Positions 11,244-22,626 of a stretch of 64,000 bases of DNA are shown piece after piece. Made by a program: the position numbers and the translations under genes. The notes beneath the pieces were generated by a model. That model searched no databases, had not been told where the DNA came from, and saw nothing but the letters and a program-made list of their open reading frames with translations. Every line of letters begins with the position of its first letter. The first letter of the stretch is position 1. Source of the stretch: Tiliqua scincoides (lineage: Eukaryota > Chordata > Lepidosauria > Squamata > Scincidae); contig NC_089823.1 of assembly GCF_035046505.1 (NCBI RefSeq), forward strand, positions 5,599,267 to 5,663,266, in the 5' to 3' direction.

Positions 11244-11689
11244 GGGGAGTGTCTGTCTGAAAGCAATGGAGATCGATTGAATGGCATGAACTGGCCCTGT
11301 GGGACAGCCTGTCTGCCATGCCTACAAAGTTCACATGGGTAGGGGGGCAGCAGACGGATTTGGCTGAGAAGCGGTGGATTGTCGCCAGCCTGTTGGAGCA
11401 ATGACAGTTTCAACACAGCGGAGAGGAGAAGCTGGGTAAGAGGCTTTCCTTTTCCCAAGGGATAAGCAGGGCCAGATGGCAATTGTAGGGAGATTGGTGA
11501 CAGCAGGGTGGGAAGGTGGGCTTGAGCTTTTGCAGGTGGCCCTCCTTATTTCCTCCCCTGCTGGCAAGATGTCCACATCATAGCAGCAGGAGGGAGCTGA
11601 AGACACAAGCAAACACCACAGACCGAGACACAATCCTCACAACCAGTCGACTCTCGCAGCATAGAAAAGGCTGCAACAGTAGCCTTTCT

Positions 11690-11895
11690 AGAAGGGGGTG
11701 CAAAGCACAAAGTTTTGCACAGCGTGTGCAAGCAGTCCCTCCTCTTCAGAGGCATTACAGACAGCTAGATCAAAATGGAGGGGACTCCTGGAATGGTGGC
11801 CCAGAATGGCTCCAAGGGGGAGAGGTAGGGACTGCTTGCACACCGCATTGAGGCACCATACAAAGCTTTGTGCTTTGCACCCCCTTCAGCTACAC
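11690..11895. mobile_element. hAT-type MITE, degraded at its left end
   Basis: GGGGGTGCAAAGCACAAAG at the left mirrors CTTTGTGCTTTGCACCCCC at the right, which ends CAGCTACACTGC. The interior (AGAATGGCTCCAAGGGGGAG) matches the copies at 2239, 19394 and 59824. Confidence 0.7.
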
Positions 11896-11984
11896 TGCAA
11901 TTCTATGCACACTTACCTGGAAGTAAGCTCCATTGTCGATAATGGGACTTTTTTCTGAGTAGCCATGCATAGGATTGGGCTGCA
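11896..11984. mobile_element. 85-bp palindromic MITE
   Basis: CAATTCTATGCACACTTACC..AAGTAAGCTCCATTG..GACTTTTTTCTGAGTAG..CATGCATAGGATTGGGC. The same unit, inverted-symmetric, recurs at 12150-12242, 30092-30172, 42152-42242, 50099-50186 and 51870-51950. It is a common squamate-type short element with AGGATTG ends. Confidence 0.6.
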
Positions 11985-12245
11985 TTAACACTGGGTGTAC
12001 AGAGTATGGGGTTGGGATTTCAAGTTTACTGTGGGGGGGGGGGAGCTGACCGTTTAGTTCCTGCAACCACAGCCTGGAATGGTACAATCCATTTTGCCAC
12101 TTGAAGAGTCCACCACCTCCTCCTCACCCCATAGATCCCACCCCATAGACTGCAGCATGCATAGATCAGCCTCTTATACACACCCACCTGGGAACAAGCC
12201 CTATTTAACAGAGTGGGACTTGCTCCTGAGTAAATGTGCATCAGC

Positions 12246-12992
12246 TCATAAGAAGAGCCCTGCTGGATCAGGCCAAAGGTTCATCTAGTCCAGCTTCCTG
12301 TATCTCACAGTGGCCCACCAAATGCCCCAGGCAGCACACAAGATGACAGACACAACCAGCGGCCTGGTGCCCTCCCCTGCATTTGGCAGTCAGAGGCAGC
12401 CTGCCTCTAAAACCAAGAGCTTGCACATACCTGCTATGACTTGTAACCCATAATGAACTTTTCCTCCAGAAATTTGTCCAATCCCCTCTTAAAGACATCC
12501 AGGCAAGATGCCATCACTACATCCTGTGGCAAGGAGTTCCACAAACTAATTACACACTGGATAAAGAAGTATTTTCTTCTGTCTGTCCTAACTCTCCCAA
12601 CACTCAATTTTAGTGAATGTCCCCTGGTTCTGGTGTTATGTGAGAGGGAAAAGAGCGTCTCTCTATCCACTCTGTCCATCCCCTGCATGTTTTTGTATGT
12701 CTCAATCATGTCCCCCCCTCAGGTGCCTCTTTTCTAGACTGAAGAGTCCCAAACGCTGTATCCTTTCCTCATAAGGAAGGTGCCCCAGCCCAATAATCGT
12801 TTTGGTCACTCTCTTCTGCACCTTTTCCATCTCTACTATATCCTTTTTGAGATGCGGCGACCAGAACTGGACGCAATACTCCAGGTGTGGCCTCACCATC
12901 GATTTGTACAACAGCATTACAATTTTAGCCGTCTTATTCTCAATGCCTTTCCTAATGATCCCAAGCATGGAATTAGCCCTCTTCACTGCCGC
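12246..12992 (-). mobile_element. CR1-type LINE 3' end
   Basis: The minus strand encodes [55 protein letters not shown] and [20 protein letters not shown], followed by the 3' UTR ending in the TTCTTATG tail. It is 5' truncated and carries some frame damage. Confidence 0.9.
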
Positions 12993-13612
12993 CGCAGGGC
13001 ATAGGAATGAGGTTTCTGTGCTGCTTGGTTTGTGATGTGTTTCGTATGTGTGTCTGGGTTTACCCTCACGCCGACAGTTCATGGCTAATGCAATAAAGAA
13101 ATACCTCTTCTCTGTTTACCTCCGAGTTTTCTCTGTTTACCTATGGGGCTTCTTTGAAGCTTCTCAGGGTTTTTTTTCTGCTCTGCCCCCCCCCACCTGT
13201 GTGAACTTTGTAGCCATGCCAGAGAGGCTGTCCTGCAGGGCCAGTGCATGCTATTCAATATTAATTTCAACTTAATTAATTTCAGCAATGCTATTCAACT
13301 TAATTTGTGTCCTAGGTTGTGTTCTCAATTCCTGTAGAGTAGCTATTTCCCATCCGTGTACCGCGAAAGGTTTGCAGGCGTGCCACAGGAATTGGGAGCA
13401 CAGTGGTTGAAGTTTGCTGGAAAACTCATCTGGGTTCCTCAGTTCTGTTTCTAGGTTCTAGAATCTAGGGCAACTGTCTGTAGCAATGAATTGTTTGTCC
13501 CTCTGCCTGCAAGCTAGCTCCTGGTGGAGAAAGAGGACAGAGCTGGTGGAAGGATTGACAATTGGTTAACCAGTCAGTTGCCCTAAAAGCAGAGCTGCAG
13601 AGCCCAGAAGAG

Positions 13613-13712
13613 TCTCCTGGAAGTGACATCACCAGAGGTGAAGACCATAGAGAAGAACATAGAGATCCATGTCCCACAAGAAGAAAAATGCTGAAAATTG
13701 CTAGTCTTGCTC
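13613..13712 (+). repeat. Unclassified dispersed repeat, copy 1
   Basis: TGACATCACCAGAGGTGAAG..CATAGAGATCCATGTCCC..GAAAAATGCTGAAAATTGCT closely matches 17660-17752 (TGACATCACCAGAAGCAAAG..GAAATGTTGAAAATGGCT). No family is recognised. The second copy stops just before the LTR-like element at 17779. Confidence 0.6.
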
Positions 13713-14723
13713 AATATAGGGTGACATCCTGTGCAGTTCAGTGTTGACTGGCATCAGCTTCCAAGGTCTCCAGCAGGGCCTTTCCCTTTTCATGCCTTGG
13801 CTGAAAAACCAGGGGCTGAACCTGGGACCTTGTGCATGGATGTTACGATGGCTGCCCTTTTTCTCCCCCCCCCCCACTCGGTGCTGGGAATGCCTAGGAT
13901 CTCGACAAAACTAAGTCAGCGTTAGTGGGCCATCAGCATCTCAGAGCCAGAGAGTTGCACGGCAGCTCTGTTAACCTTTGATATAAATGTCATGCAGGCA
14001 GACGTGCTGCTAGCACAGACTGGTTCTCTGGACTGCTGCGGAATAGAATTTCCTTTTATTATTCATGCCATAAGCACAGCTTGGATCATTTTCCCCAAAC
14101 AATCTGTTCATAACATTGACTGATTCCTTAATGGTAGGAAGCTAGGAACGAACTTTTCTGTTGGGTGCATTTTCTGGATGTTACTTGGAAATGTTGGAGT
14201 TAGTTAGAAGAGCCTTTGACAATATTGCTGATCAGGTGGGCCTTGCCTGCTCTTTTTTGCCATCATTATCATTGCCAGTGTATCACTTGCACTGTGTAAT
14301 CAATCCCTGAAGGTGATGCAAATTGAACAAACAGATCGCAACGTTCTTTTGTTTGTTTCATTGATTTGAGACATGTCTAGACCGCCTTCCCACATGCAAC
14401 GTTTCCAAGCAATTCACAACAATAAAAACGGAGAAATGACCAAGAGTGGAACGGCCTCAAATGGTGGGAGTTGCAATTAAAAAAAAACAACTTTAAAAAA
14501 TGCATAAAAACACTGCATACATTTTCTTTTATGATCAAAGATCGCGTTTCTTACAGCGGCCAAGTGGAGGCTCTGGGAAGCCCAGAAGTGCGACATGCAG
14601 GCAAAAAATCCTTCCCTGCTGTTGCTCCCTAACAGCTGTTTTCAGAAGTGTATTGCCCCTGAAGCTGGAGAGTGTTAGTGCCGTGATACGTCCCTGCTGT
14701 GGTATATCCCTGCCTCCGCCATT

Positions 14724-15078
14724 CAGTGTTTCTCAAACTGCGGGTTGGGACCGACTAGGTGGGTCGCGAGCCAATTTTAGGTGGGTCCCCATTCATTTCA
14801 ATATGCATTTTATTTTTAATAAATGCTACCATGGTACGTGACTGCATCTTAGAAAATGTTACAGACCTGTACTTTTAACAGGCTACTCTGTATATGGGAC
14901 TGCACCCAATTAATTTGATTTGAGTTTGTCATATCAGGGTGCTAAAAATTATCCTACTTGATGATGTCACTTCTGACCATGAAATCACTTCCAGGTTAAT
15001 GACATCGCTTCTGAAGAATCCTAACAAATTGTCATTTGAAAAAGTGGGTCCCAGTGCTAAAAAGTTTGAGAACCACTG
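14724..15078. mobile_element. hAT (Charlie-like) MITE
   Basis: The ends CAGTGTTTCTCAAACTG and GTTTGAGAACCACTG are inverted repeats of the common CAGTGGTTCTCAAAC type. The interior is GGTGGGTCGCGAGCC..AAGTGGGTCCCAG. I see no clear 8-bp duplication, so the copy is probably old. Confidence 0.75.
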
Positions 15079-15540
15079 TTCTAGTCAATCTTTTTAGGGT
15101 GTTCCTTTTCTCTGCCCTTTTTCAATATCTCTTGTTTTACAATCTGGGCATTCTTAGTGGTGTCTGCTGTTCTTCCTAAGCACATTCATTTGAACTTGCT
15201 CAGTAAAGCAATTCAGGTTAGTGCAGCTCCTGCAAAAATTCCTGGAATCCTCAGAAGGAGCTGCAGACCAAAGACCATTGGCGCAAGCTTCCCAGAATAT
15301 CATGCAGCATTGTGGAGACAAATATGGGAACCCAGCATGGCCATTGAACTGAGCTGAATGAATGTGACCTGGGACTCCAGCTGATGGCTGTATGGAGCCA
15401 GCTCTTGTTTCACAAGTAGCAGCTGTACAGGGCAAAGCTTATTTCCCTTCTTTTTTCTACAAGTCTAGGCTTGAAAAAGTCCATGTATTTTTAGATTACT
15501 CCTGTATACTACAGAGTCCCAATCCTGAGCCACAGAGCTA

Positions 15541-15655
15541 GAACATAAGAACAGCCCCACTGCATCAGGCCATGGCCCATCTAGTCCAGCTTCCTGTATC
15601 TCACAGCAGCCCACCAAATGCCCCAGGGAGCACAACAGATAACAAGACACCTTTG
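15541..15655 (-). mobile_element. CR1-type LINE 3' terminal fragment
   Basis: It holds only the last 115 nt of the 3' UTR (reverse of ..GGGCATTTGGTGGGC..GGACTAGATGGGCC..TGTTCTTATGTTC). It directly precedes a tRNA-derived SINE. Confidence 0.85.
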
Positions 15656-15668
15656 TCTTGGTTAGGGG

Positions 15669-15830
15669 AGGGACTGGGGCTCAGTGGCAGAGCGATGCAT
15701 CGTTTGCAGAAGGTCCCAGGTTCGAAACCTGGCAGCAGCTCCATGTAGGGCAGCGAAACTTTCCTGCCGGACTCCCGGCAGAGCCGGATCTCAATCTGTT
15801 GCATATTACACCTTCAAGAGCCATGCCAGA
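15669..15830 (+). mobile_element. tRNA-derived SINE
   Basis: A tRNA-like head GGGGCTCAGTGGCAGAGC (A box) and GGTCCCAGGTTCGAAACC (B box at about 15719-15729) is followed by a body GGCAGCAGCTCCATGTAGGG and TCCTGCCGGACTCCC. A diverged copy lies reversed at 36871-36960. It lacks a full cloverleaf, so it is not a tRNA gene. Confidence 0.7.
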
Positions 15831-15987
15831 AATTGCATTCAACGCCAAGCAGTTTCGGTTTTGCAGCAGATGTCTTGGTGTGTGATTGGGAGCGAGAAGA
15901 GAGTCTAAGACCAGAAGGACTGGAATTGAGAACACACTTCAACTAAGTAGCCATTGCAGTGGCTGATTTTGGTTAATTGCACACACA

Positions 15988-16390
15988 TAAGAACATAAGA
16001 ACAGCCCCACTGGATCAGGTAATAGGCCCATCTAGTCCAGCTTCCTGTATCTCACAGCAGCCCACCAAACGCCCCAGGGAGCACACCAGCTAACAAGAGA
16101 CCTCATCCTGGTGCCCTCCCTTGCATCTGGCATTCTGACATAACCCATTTCTAAAATCAGGAGGTTGCACGTACGCATCATGGCTTGTACCCCGTAATGG
16201 ATTTTTCCTCCAGAAACTCATCCAATCTCCTTTTAAAGGCATCCAGGCCAGAAGCCGTCACCACATCCTGCGGCAAGGAGTTCCACAGACCGACCACACG
16301 CTGAGCCCTCCCTTGCATTGGCATTCTGACATAGCCCATTTCTAAAATGAGGAGGTTGCACATACACATCATGACTTGTAACCCATAAAA
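15988..16390 (-). mobile_element. CR1-type LINE 3' end with local duplication
   Basis: It holds the 3' UTR and the end of the ORF ([20 protein letters not shown]). A second partial copy of the 3' UTR segment (CTTGCATTGGCATTCTGACA..CACATCATGACTTGTAACCC) follows at 16310-16390. Confidence 0.85.
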
Positions 16391-17778
16391 TGTAGGATTC
16401 TGTAGAAGGGGGTGGTCTTGCACAGGGCCTAGGAGAGGGGGGGGGGGTAAAGGGTAATTTGTCCCCAGGTCCAGAATCAAAAAGGGGGCCCAGGAGCCAA
16501 TGGAGGGGGCCCAGAAATTTCCTGGAATATTACATTTTCCTATCTACTCATACTTGATGCCTGCATGGGATGCTGGGGACACTAACACGAGAGTGCGGCT
16601 GCAGCTACTGGCAAGCCATATGGCCAAGGAATGCATACATGACACTCCTTAGTACTGTGTCAAATCTGGGAGGAAACTGGCCTGTAGCTCTTTGGCTTGT
16701 AGATCTGCTTACCACAAAGGAAAGTAAAGGAGCTCAGTGACACAGCTGTGGAACTACAGCTGCTGCAGAAGCAAGATTTGGTTTGCACAGGATATTTTCC
16801 ATTCTAGTGTGAGCCTCAATATGATGATGCAAATTTTCTGCATGATTTTCTGTATTTAAAAGATTTTCGAGAGACTCAGGAGTGTGTTTGGTTTTCCGTA
16901 TTACTGTAGCTGCCAACGCCACGTGGGTGAGTAGACCTGGGCTCCAAAGACTTTTCTCCACCCTCCCATGTTTTGCCCCTCCCTGCCCCCATTCTACGCA
17001 CCCATCATCGCCCATCCCCACTCTGTTTCACCCCTCCCCTTTGCAAAACGGAGCCCAAAAGAAACTTTGTACCCCCTGATAAAATTCTTCACAAAGGCCT
17101 TGGTCTAGCAGAGGCACTTATGGTGCAAACCAAAGCAATAGGGGAGGGCTCATGGTTTTGGCTGTGTACTGGCATCAAATCAGCTGGCTCTCCCTCAGTG
17201 CTAGGAATTGAATCTTCCACTCACCTGCTTCTGAGCAAGGTACAGCTAGCACCCCTGCCCCTTAAGCTCATTGATAGGCTGGGGAGGAAGGAGAGACTAC
17301 TGCAGGCTGGCCTGTATATCCCGAGAATGAACTTGCATGGGGGGGGAGGTATTTTGGGGAGGTCAGGTGAACAGACCAGATCAGGTCAGGTGTTGCTTCC
17401 CACCCCCTCTTCAACCTTCCTTGCTTCGCAGAGGCATGAGCTTGGTTCCAGGAACTTACAAAGAGCAAACAAGCTGCCAATCTTTCCTTTGGCCCGTCTG
17501 GAACCCACGAACTTGGGACGAAGACAAATGCGTTAGACAGAGCAAAGTCACCACAAGTTCGTCCTCCATGGTGCAAGACCAGCAAGCTTCCTCCTGGCGT
17601 GCATGACTTCTATACATACCAGAAATTCAAGTGCAGTGATCCATGCTCTGGTAAACCCCCAGAAGCTGGACGTGACATCACCAGAAGCAAAGCCCATAGC
17701 AAAGACTGTAGAGGTCAGTGTACCATGAGAAGAGAAATGTTGAAAATGGCTGGTTTATGGGAATGAATCCATTATCCT

Positions 17779-18547
17779 GATCGCCCAATTGAAAGGGTGA
17801 TCGGAGTTTGTTTGGCCTGGCCTGGGACACAAGAGTCTCCTCCCAATGGGGAGGGGAAGGGGGCTGGGGCTGGCAGCTATGGCGGGGCCTTTTAAAAGGC
17901 GCTAGACCCAGCCCTCTTCCTCCTTTGCACGTGGGCACCGTCGAAAGACCCGCCCACCCTAGAGGCAGTCTGAGTTTAACTGGTCGCCATTTGGGGCCGG
18001 GTAGGAATTTTTTGCTGCCTGCCAAGATTGGCCAAAGGGCAGGCAGTTTTTTCGCCTACCCCAGACTGTCATGGGCCAGGAGGTTGCCCCCCTTTCCAGC
18101 TGCCATTGGTCACTTTAAGAGGGCAGGTGGTGCGGGCTAGGAGGCGTGAATGGGACTTTGGGCATGCACCTTCAGGCGGCAAAGGCAGGGCGGAAGTCCT
18201 CAGGGGCTCGGCAGCACGAGGGCATAGACGGGGCCCTGGCCGGGACCACGGGGCACACCTCAGAGGCTCAGTGGCTCGAGGTGCCGCAGCCCACGGTCCG
18301 GCTGCCTTCCCCTTAAAGGACAGACATGGATGAGATGCACCGCTCAACAACGGGGCGCAACTTGGAGTCGGGTGCCTGCCCGCCTGGGAGGCAGAGGTGT
18401 TCTGGTACCACCCAGAGGTCCCGCCTCCACACCACAGGGGGCTTTCGCTGCCTCGGATGCTGCAGGTCTCAGCCTCCTCTTCTGCTGTAACCACTAAATA
18501 AAGTGGCCTTTTCTCCCGTATCTGTTGTCTCGAGTGTTCATTGGACA
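17779..18547 (+). mobile_element. LTR-like element (possible solo LTR), copy 1
   Basis: About 770 bp, shared with 23385-24171 in the opposite orientation. It carries a TATA-like CCTTTTAAAAGGC, a downstream AATAAA at about 18496-18501 and a GT-rich end, the parts of an LTR. No coding part of a retrovirus or Ty3-type element lies beside it. Treated as a fossil; family undetermined. Confidence 0.5.
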
Positions 18548-18615
18548 GCGTGGAAACAATCTGTTCTGCCCCATCATTGCACTGGGGTGACCTGCTCTAC
18601 AAGTACGGATCTACA

Positions 18616-19217
18616 CAGTGGCGTTGCTAGAGGAATACAGGCTGTACTGGGTGATGCGCGCAGGAGGATGAAACCACCAATGGCCAACAATTTTAAATCT
18701 TGGTATTTTCAAATAATGCCTTCATGTTATATATCAATCAATGTGTAATTTCGTGAGAATGCAGTTGAACAAACTGTGTGGAGATATCTCTATTCTTTCA
18801 AACTTTATTGCCCCAAAACCAGCGGGGGCAGGGCAATGGAACATCACTTCACCCACTACCCAAGGCGTTGCCCCGCCCACTGTATGGGAACATAAGAACA
18901 GCCCCACTGGATCAGGCCATAGGCCCATCTAGTCCAGCTTCCTGTATCTCACAGCGGCCCACCAAATGCCCCAGGGAGCACACCAGACAACAAGAAGACC
19001 TGCAAGGCCTGCTGGGAATTGTAGTTTAAGAACATAAGAACAGCCCCACTGGATCAGGCCACAGGCCCATCTAGTCCAGCTTCCTGTATCTCACAGCGGC
19101 CCACCAAATGCCCCAGGGAGCACACCAGATAACAAGAGACCTCATCCTGGTGCCCTCCCTTGCATCTGGCATTCTGACATAGCCCATCATAGGAGTGATG
19201 CCCTGGAGACACCACTG
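18616..19217. mobile_element. hAT-type MITE carrying a nested CR1 insertion
   Basis: It starts CAGTGGCGTTGCTAG, ends GACACCACTG, and is flanked on both sides by GATCTACA (18608-18615 and 19218-19225), a perfect 8-bp duplication. The CR1 segment 18888-19190 lies inside. Its interior matches the MITE at 9753 in reverse. Confidence 0.85.
18888..19190 (-). mobile_element. CR1-type 3' end with one extra 3' module
   Basis: Two CR1 3' ends (18888-19001 and 19028-19190) are joined by the linker GCTGGGAATTGTAGTTT (motif 19002-19027). Both read on the minus strand. They are nested in the MITE at 18616-19217, so the CR1 landed after the MITE. Confidence 0.88.
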
Positions 19218-19393
19218 GATCTACATCTGAATTCCTACAGACTAGGAGTTCTCTAAGCAGCCCCATTTTGGGGGAAACAAGCCTGTCTGTTGCTGCCACT
19301 GTTAAACAATGGGAAGTGAGAGCCCAGAACTGCATCCACCCTTCTGCACCACACTGTCGAAGAGCAGCCCAAACGGCAGCCTGTGTGGCCAGA

Positions 19394-19617
19394 CAGTGAT
19401 GTAGCTCAAGTGGGTGCAAAGCCGTAAGTTTTGCATGGAGCCTGCCCCCAGTGTGCAAGCGGGGCCCTCTCCCTCCCCTTTGGAGCAATTCCAGGTGATG
19501 GGAGCAAAACGGAAGCATAAGCCTGGCTCTGAAGGGGAGGGGGAGGAGCTATTTGCATGCTGCAGTAAGGCTCCTTGCAAAACTTAGGGCTTTGCACCCC
19601 CTCAAGCTACGCCACTG
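19394..19617. mobile_element. hAT-type MITE (CAGTGGC family)
   Basis: CAGTGATGTAGCTCAAG..GTAAGTTTTGCATGGAGCC at the left is mirrored by GGCTCCTTGCAAAACTTAGG..CTCAAGCTACGCCACTG at the right. The middle (GGAGCAATTCCAGGTGATGG) matches sister copies. No target duplication is visible. Confidence 0.75.
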
Positions 19618-20242
19618 GCAGCCGCAGCTCTTTCTGGGACGGTTAGGCTCTCCAAGTGAGATGGAGAGGCAAGCTGTTCCTCAGGAATTTGGAAGTGGTC
19701 TCTAACTCCTCTGTCTGCACTGCACTGAGAACATATTAAGTCTCTTGTTGCTCTGAGCACCTCCAGTCTTATTTCATTTAAAGCTCAGACCACACAGCTA
19801 TTAATAGTCACTGCAAGAAATGATGTCCAGCCTGCACTCCGCAGCTTGAAGGGATTAAGGCCAGGATTACAGTCAAAATGTTTACAACATTCACTAGATT
19901 TTCCTTGCTTTCTCCACTCCAGAAAGGAGACTTGCCTCTCATGGGCATTTTAGACCACAACCAGTGTTGCTTTACAGAGTGACAATAAAAAGATCTCTGC
20001 CCTGAGCAGTTTACAATCAAAATTAATGCAGTTAAAAATGCAAATTGAAGACCACCAAGATAAAGGGGGCTATGCAAGAAACTGCATTCACTTACAGCCC
20101 AATCCTACTGGGCTTCAACCACTGCCTGAAATAGCATTCTGGCAGCGGTTTCTGCCCTACAGCAGTCATAAAACCCACTCCATTAGTGTGCAAAGCCACA
20201 TGCTTCCGGAACACCAGCAGAGAGGCTGGAGCTGAACAGGGC

Positions 20243-21095
20243 ATAAGAACATAAGAACAGCCCCACTGGATCAGGCCATAGGCCCATCTAGTCCAGCTTC
20301 CTGTATCTCACAGCGGCCCACCAAATGCCCCAGGGAGCACACCAGATAACAAGAGACCTAATCCTGGTGCCCTCCCTTGCATCTGGCATCCTGACATAGC
20401 CCATTTCTAAAATCAGGAGGTTGCACATACACATCATGGCTTATAACCCATAATGGATTTTTCCAACAGAAACTTGTCCAGTCCCCTTTTAAAGGCATCC
20501 AGGCCAGGTGCTGTCACCACATCCTGCGGCAAGGAGTTCCACAGACCAACCACACACTGAGTAAAGAAATATTTTCTTTTCTCTGTCCTAACTCTCCCAA
20601 CACTCAATTTTAGCGGATGTCCCCTGGTTCTGGTGTTATGTGAGAGTGTAAAGAGCATCTCTCTATCCACTTTATCCTTCCCCTGCATAATTCTGTATGT
20701 CTCAATCATGCCCCCCCTCAGGCGTCTCTTTTCTAGGCTGAAGAGGCCCAAACGCCGTAGCCTTTCCTCATAAGGAAGGTGCCTCAGCCCAGTAATCATC
20801 TTAGTTCCCATCTTTTGCACCTTTTCCATTTCCACTATATCCTTTCTGAGATGCGGTGACCAGAACTGGACACAATACTCCAGGTGTGGCCTTACCATCG
20901 ATTTGTACAACGGCATTATAATATTAGCTGTTTTGTTCTCAATACCCTCCCTAATGATCCCAAGCATAGAATTGGCCTTCTTCACTGCCGCCGCACATTG
21001 GGTCGACACTTTCATCCACCTGTCCACCACCACCCCAAGATCTCTCTCCTGATCTGTCACGGACAGCTCAGAACCTGTCAGCCTATATGTGAAGT
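20243..21095 (-). mobile_element. CR1-type LINE 3' end
   Basis: The ORF on minus is intact for about 220 codons: [60 protein letters not shown], and so on to FKRGLDKFLLEKSIMGYKP. It is then followed by the full 3' UTR. This is one of the two longest CR1 copies here. Confidence 0.92.
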
Positions 21096-21322
21096 TTTGA
21101 ATGGGAGGAGGGCAAGGACATGACAGAAGCAGGAGGGGTGGCACTTGTGGCTCTTCTCAGCCCTTCTGATAGCAGCTGACATTGCCCTTCTTCTCTCTCT
21201 AATTGTGCCATGAATCACTCCCCCCCACCACCACCATACAGTTCAAGCCTCCTTGGTGAGGCTGCATCAGCAAGAGGACAAAAGGCTTGGGATCTTTTAG
21301 AGAATATTCACTTCGCAATTAC

Positions 21323-21328
21323 TTTATT
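21323..21328 (-). terminator. Candidate MOGAT2 polyadenylation signal
   Basis: This is the first minus-strand AATAAA I find downstream of the MOGAT2 stop; the plus strand reads TTTATT. Using it would give a 3' UTR of about 1.8 kb that includes an antisense LINE copy (21598-22192). A closer variant signal may be used instead. Confidence 0.25.
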
Positions 21329-21597
21329 TAAAAATAACTAATGATGGCAAATGAAGACTATGCAGTAATATGCTTTTCTCCACTTATTATACGTCTTGTT
21401 ATACTGGTGAACAAAGTCAAAATGGAGATAATGTAGATTCTGCTGATGTTTATAATTATTTCGTTTCACTGCAAGCACACAGAAATGACTGTAGGGTTTG
21501 GCTCCTGGGCACGGTTGAGCCTGCTGGTCATTAAACAGAACATTCGCTTTGGGTTCTTCCATCTTTGATTTTCTTGTATTTCAGAGAATACAACAGA

Positions 21598-22192
21598 GAC
21601 TCTTCGCTCACAACAGGAGACGAAACTGAGCGCTTTCCACATGCGCTGCCTCCGACGCATCCTCGGCATCACCTGGCAGGACAAAGTCCCAAACAACACA
21701 GTCCTGGAACGTGCTGGAATCCCTAGCATGTATTCACTGCTGAAACAGAGACGCCTGCGTTGGCTCGGTCATGTTGTGAGAACGGATGATGGCCGGATCC
21801 CAAAGGATCTCCTCTATGGAGAACTCGTGCAAGGAAAGCGCCCTATAGGTAGACCACAGCTGCGATACAAGGACATCTGCAAGAGGGATCTGAAGGCCTT
21901 AGGAGTGGACCTCAACAAGTGGGAAACCCTGGCCTCTGAGCGTCCCGCTTGGAGGCAGGCTGTGCAGCATGGCCTTTCCCAGTTTGAAGAGACACTTGGC
22001 CAACAGACTGAGGCAAAGAGGCAAAGAAGGAAGGCCCATAGCCAGGGAGACACACCAGGGACAGACTTGCTCCCAGTGTGGAATGGATTGTCACTCCCGA
22101 ATCGGCCTTTTCAGCCACACTAGACGCTGTTCCAGAACAACCATCCAGAGCGTGATACAATAGTCTTTCGAGACTGAAGGTTGCCAACAACA
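21598..22192 (+). mobile_element. Non-LTR retrotransposon (LINE), 3' end, hairpin-tail family
   Basis: A plus-strand ORF encodes MRCLRRILGITWQDKVPNNT.., RLRWLGHVVRTDDGRIPKDL.., RPAWRQAVQHGLSQFEETLG. A frame change precedes the zinc finger [20 protein letters not shown], which is on a second frame. It ends ATACAATAG then TCTTTCGAGACTGAAGG and TTGCCAACAAC. It sits antisense to MOGAT2 in its probable 3' flank or UTR. Confidence 0.9.
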
Positions 22193-22586
22193 GGACAACA
22201 GAGAAAGCTCCCTGCCTATACAACCCTAGAGATGGGTCAAGCCCCCCCCCCCCCCAACTCTGTGTGTCAGCCCTCTTTTAGCGCATGTCCTGAACAATAC
22301 AGGTCTGATGGAGACTGAAACCGACGGGTCAGATCTCAAAGTGCTTTTCTGTATATGGGAGATGACTTTCATTTGTGGAAGGATGTGTTTGTTGCATTAC
22401 ATAGCAGAACTTCACATGACATCCCTGAATGACGTCCCAATCCTGTCACCCTCCCCCCTTCCCCCCCCCCCCGGTGCAGCAGCACCAAAAAGATGTGCAC
22501 TGTATCCAGCAGGGGGGGTAGAGCCGGAGGCTTCAAATTTAAACCCCTTTACACCTTCGCAAACCTCCTGCCCCGCAATGGGTCTT

Positions 22587-22626
22587 CTTGGACTTGCACC
22601 AGCTGTTTAGCTGGTGCACGTCCAAG
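22587..22626. repeat. 18-bp hairpin within a MITE-like repeat
   Basis: CTTGGACTTGCACCAGCT (22587-22604) pairs with AGCTGGTGCACGTCCAAG (22609-22626), one mismatch, 4-nt loop. The same motif recurs near 37215, 38917 and 40588, marking one MITE family. Confidence 0.8.

Noticed and set aside
15669-15741. A tRNA gene
   Set aside because: The A and B boxes are present but a full cloverleaf is not, and the sequence runs into a SINE body.
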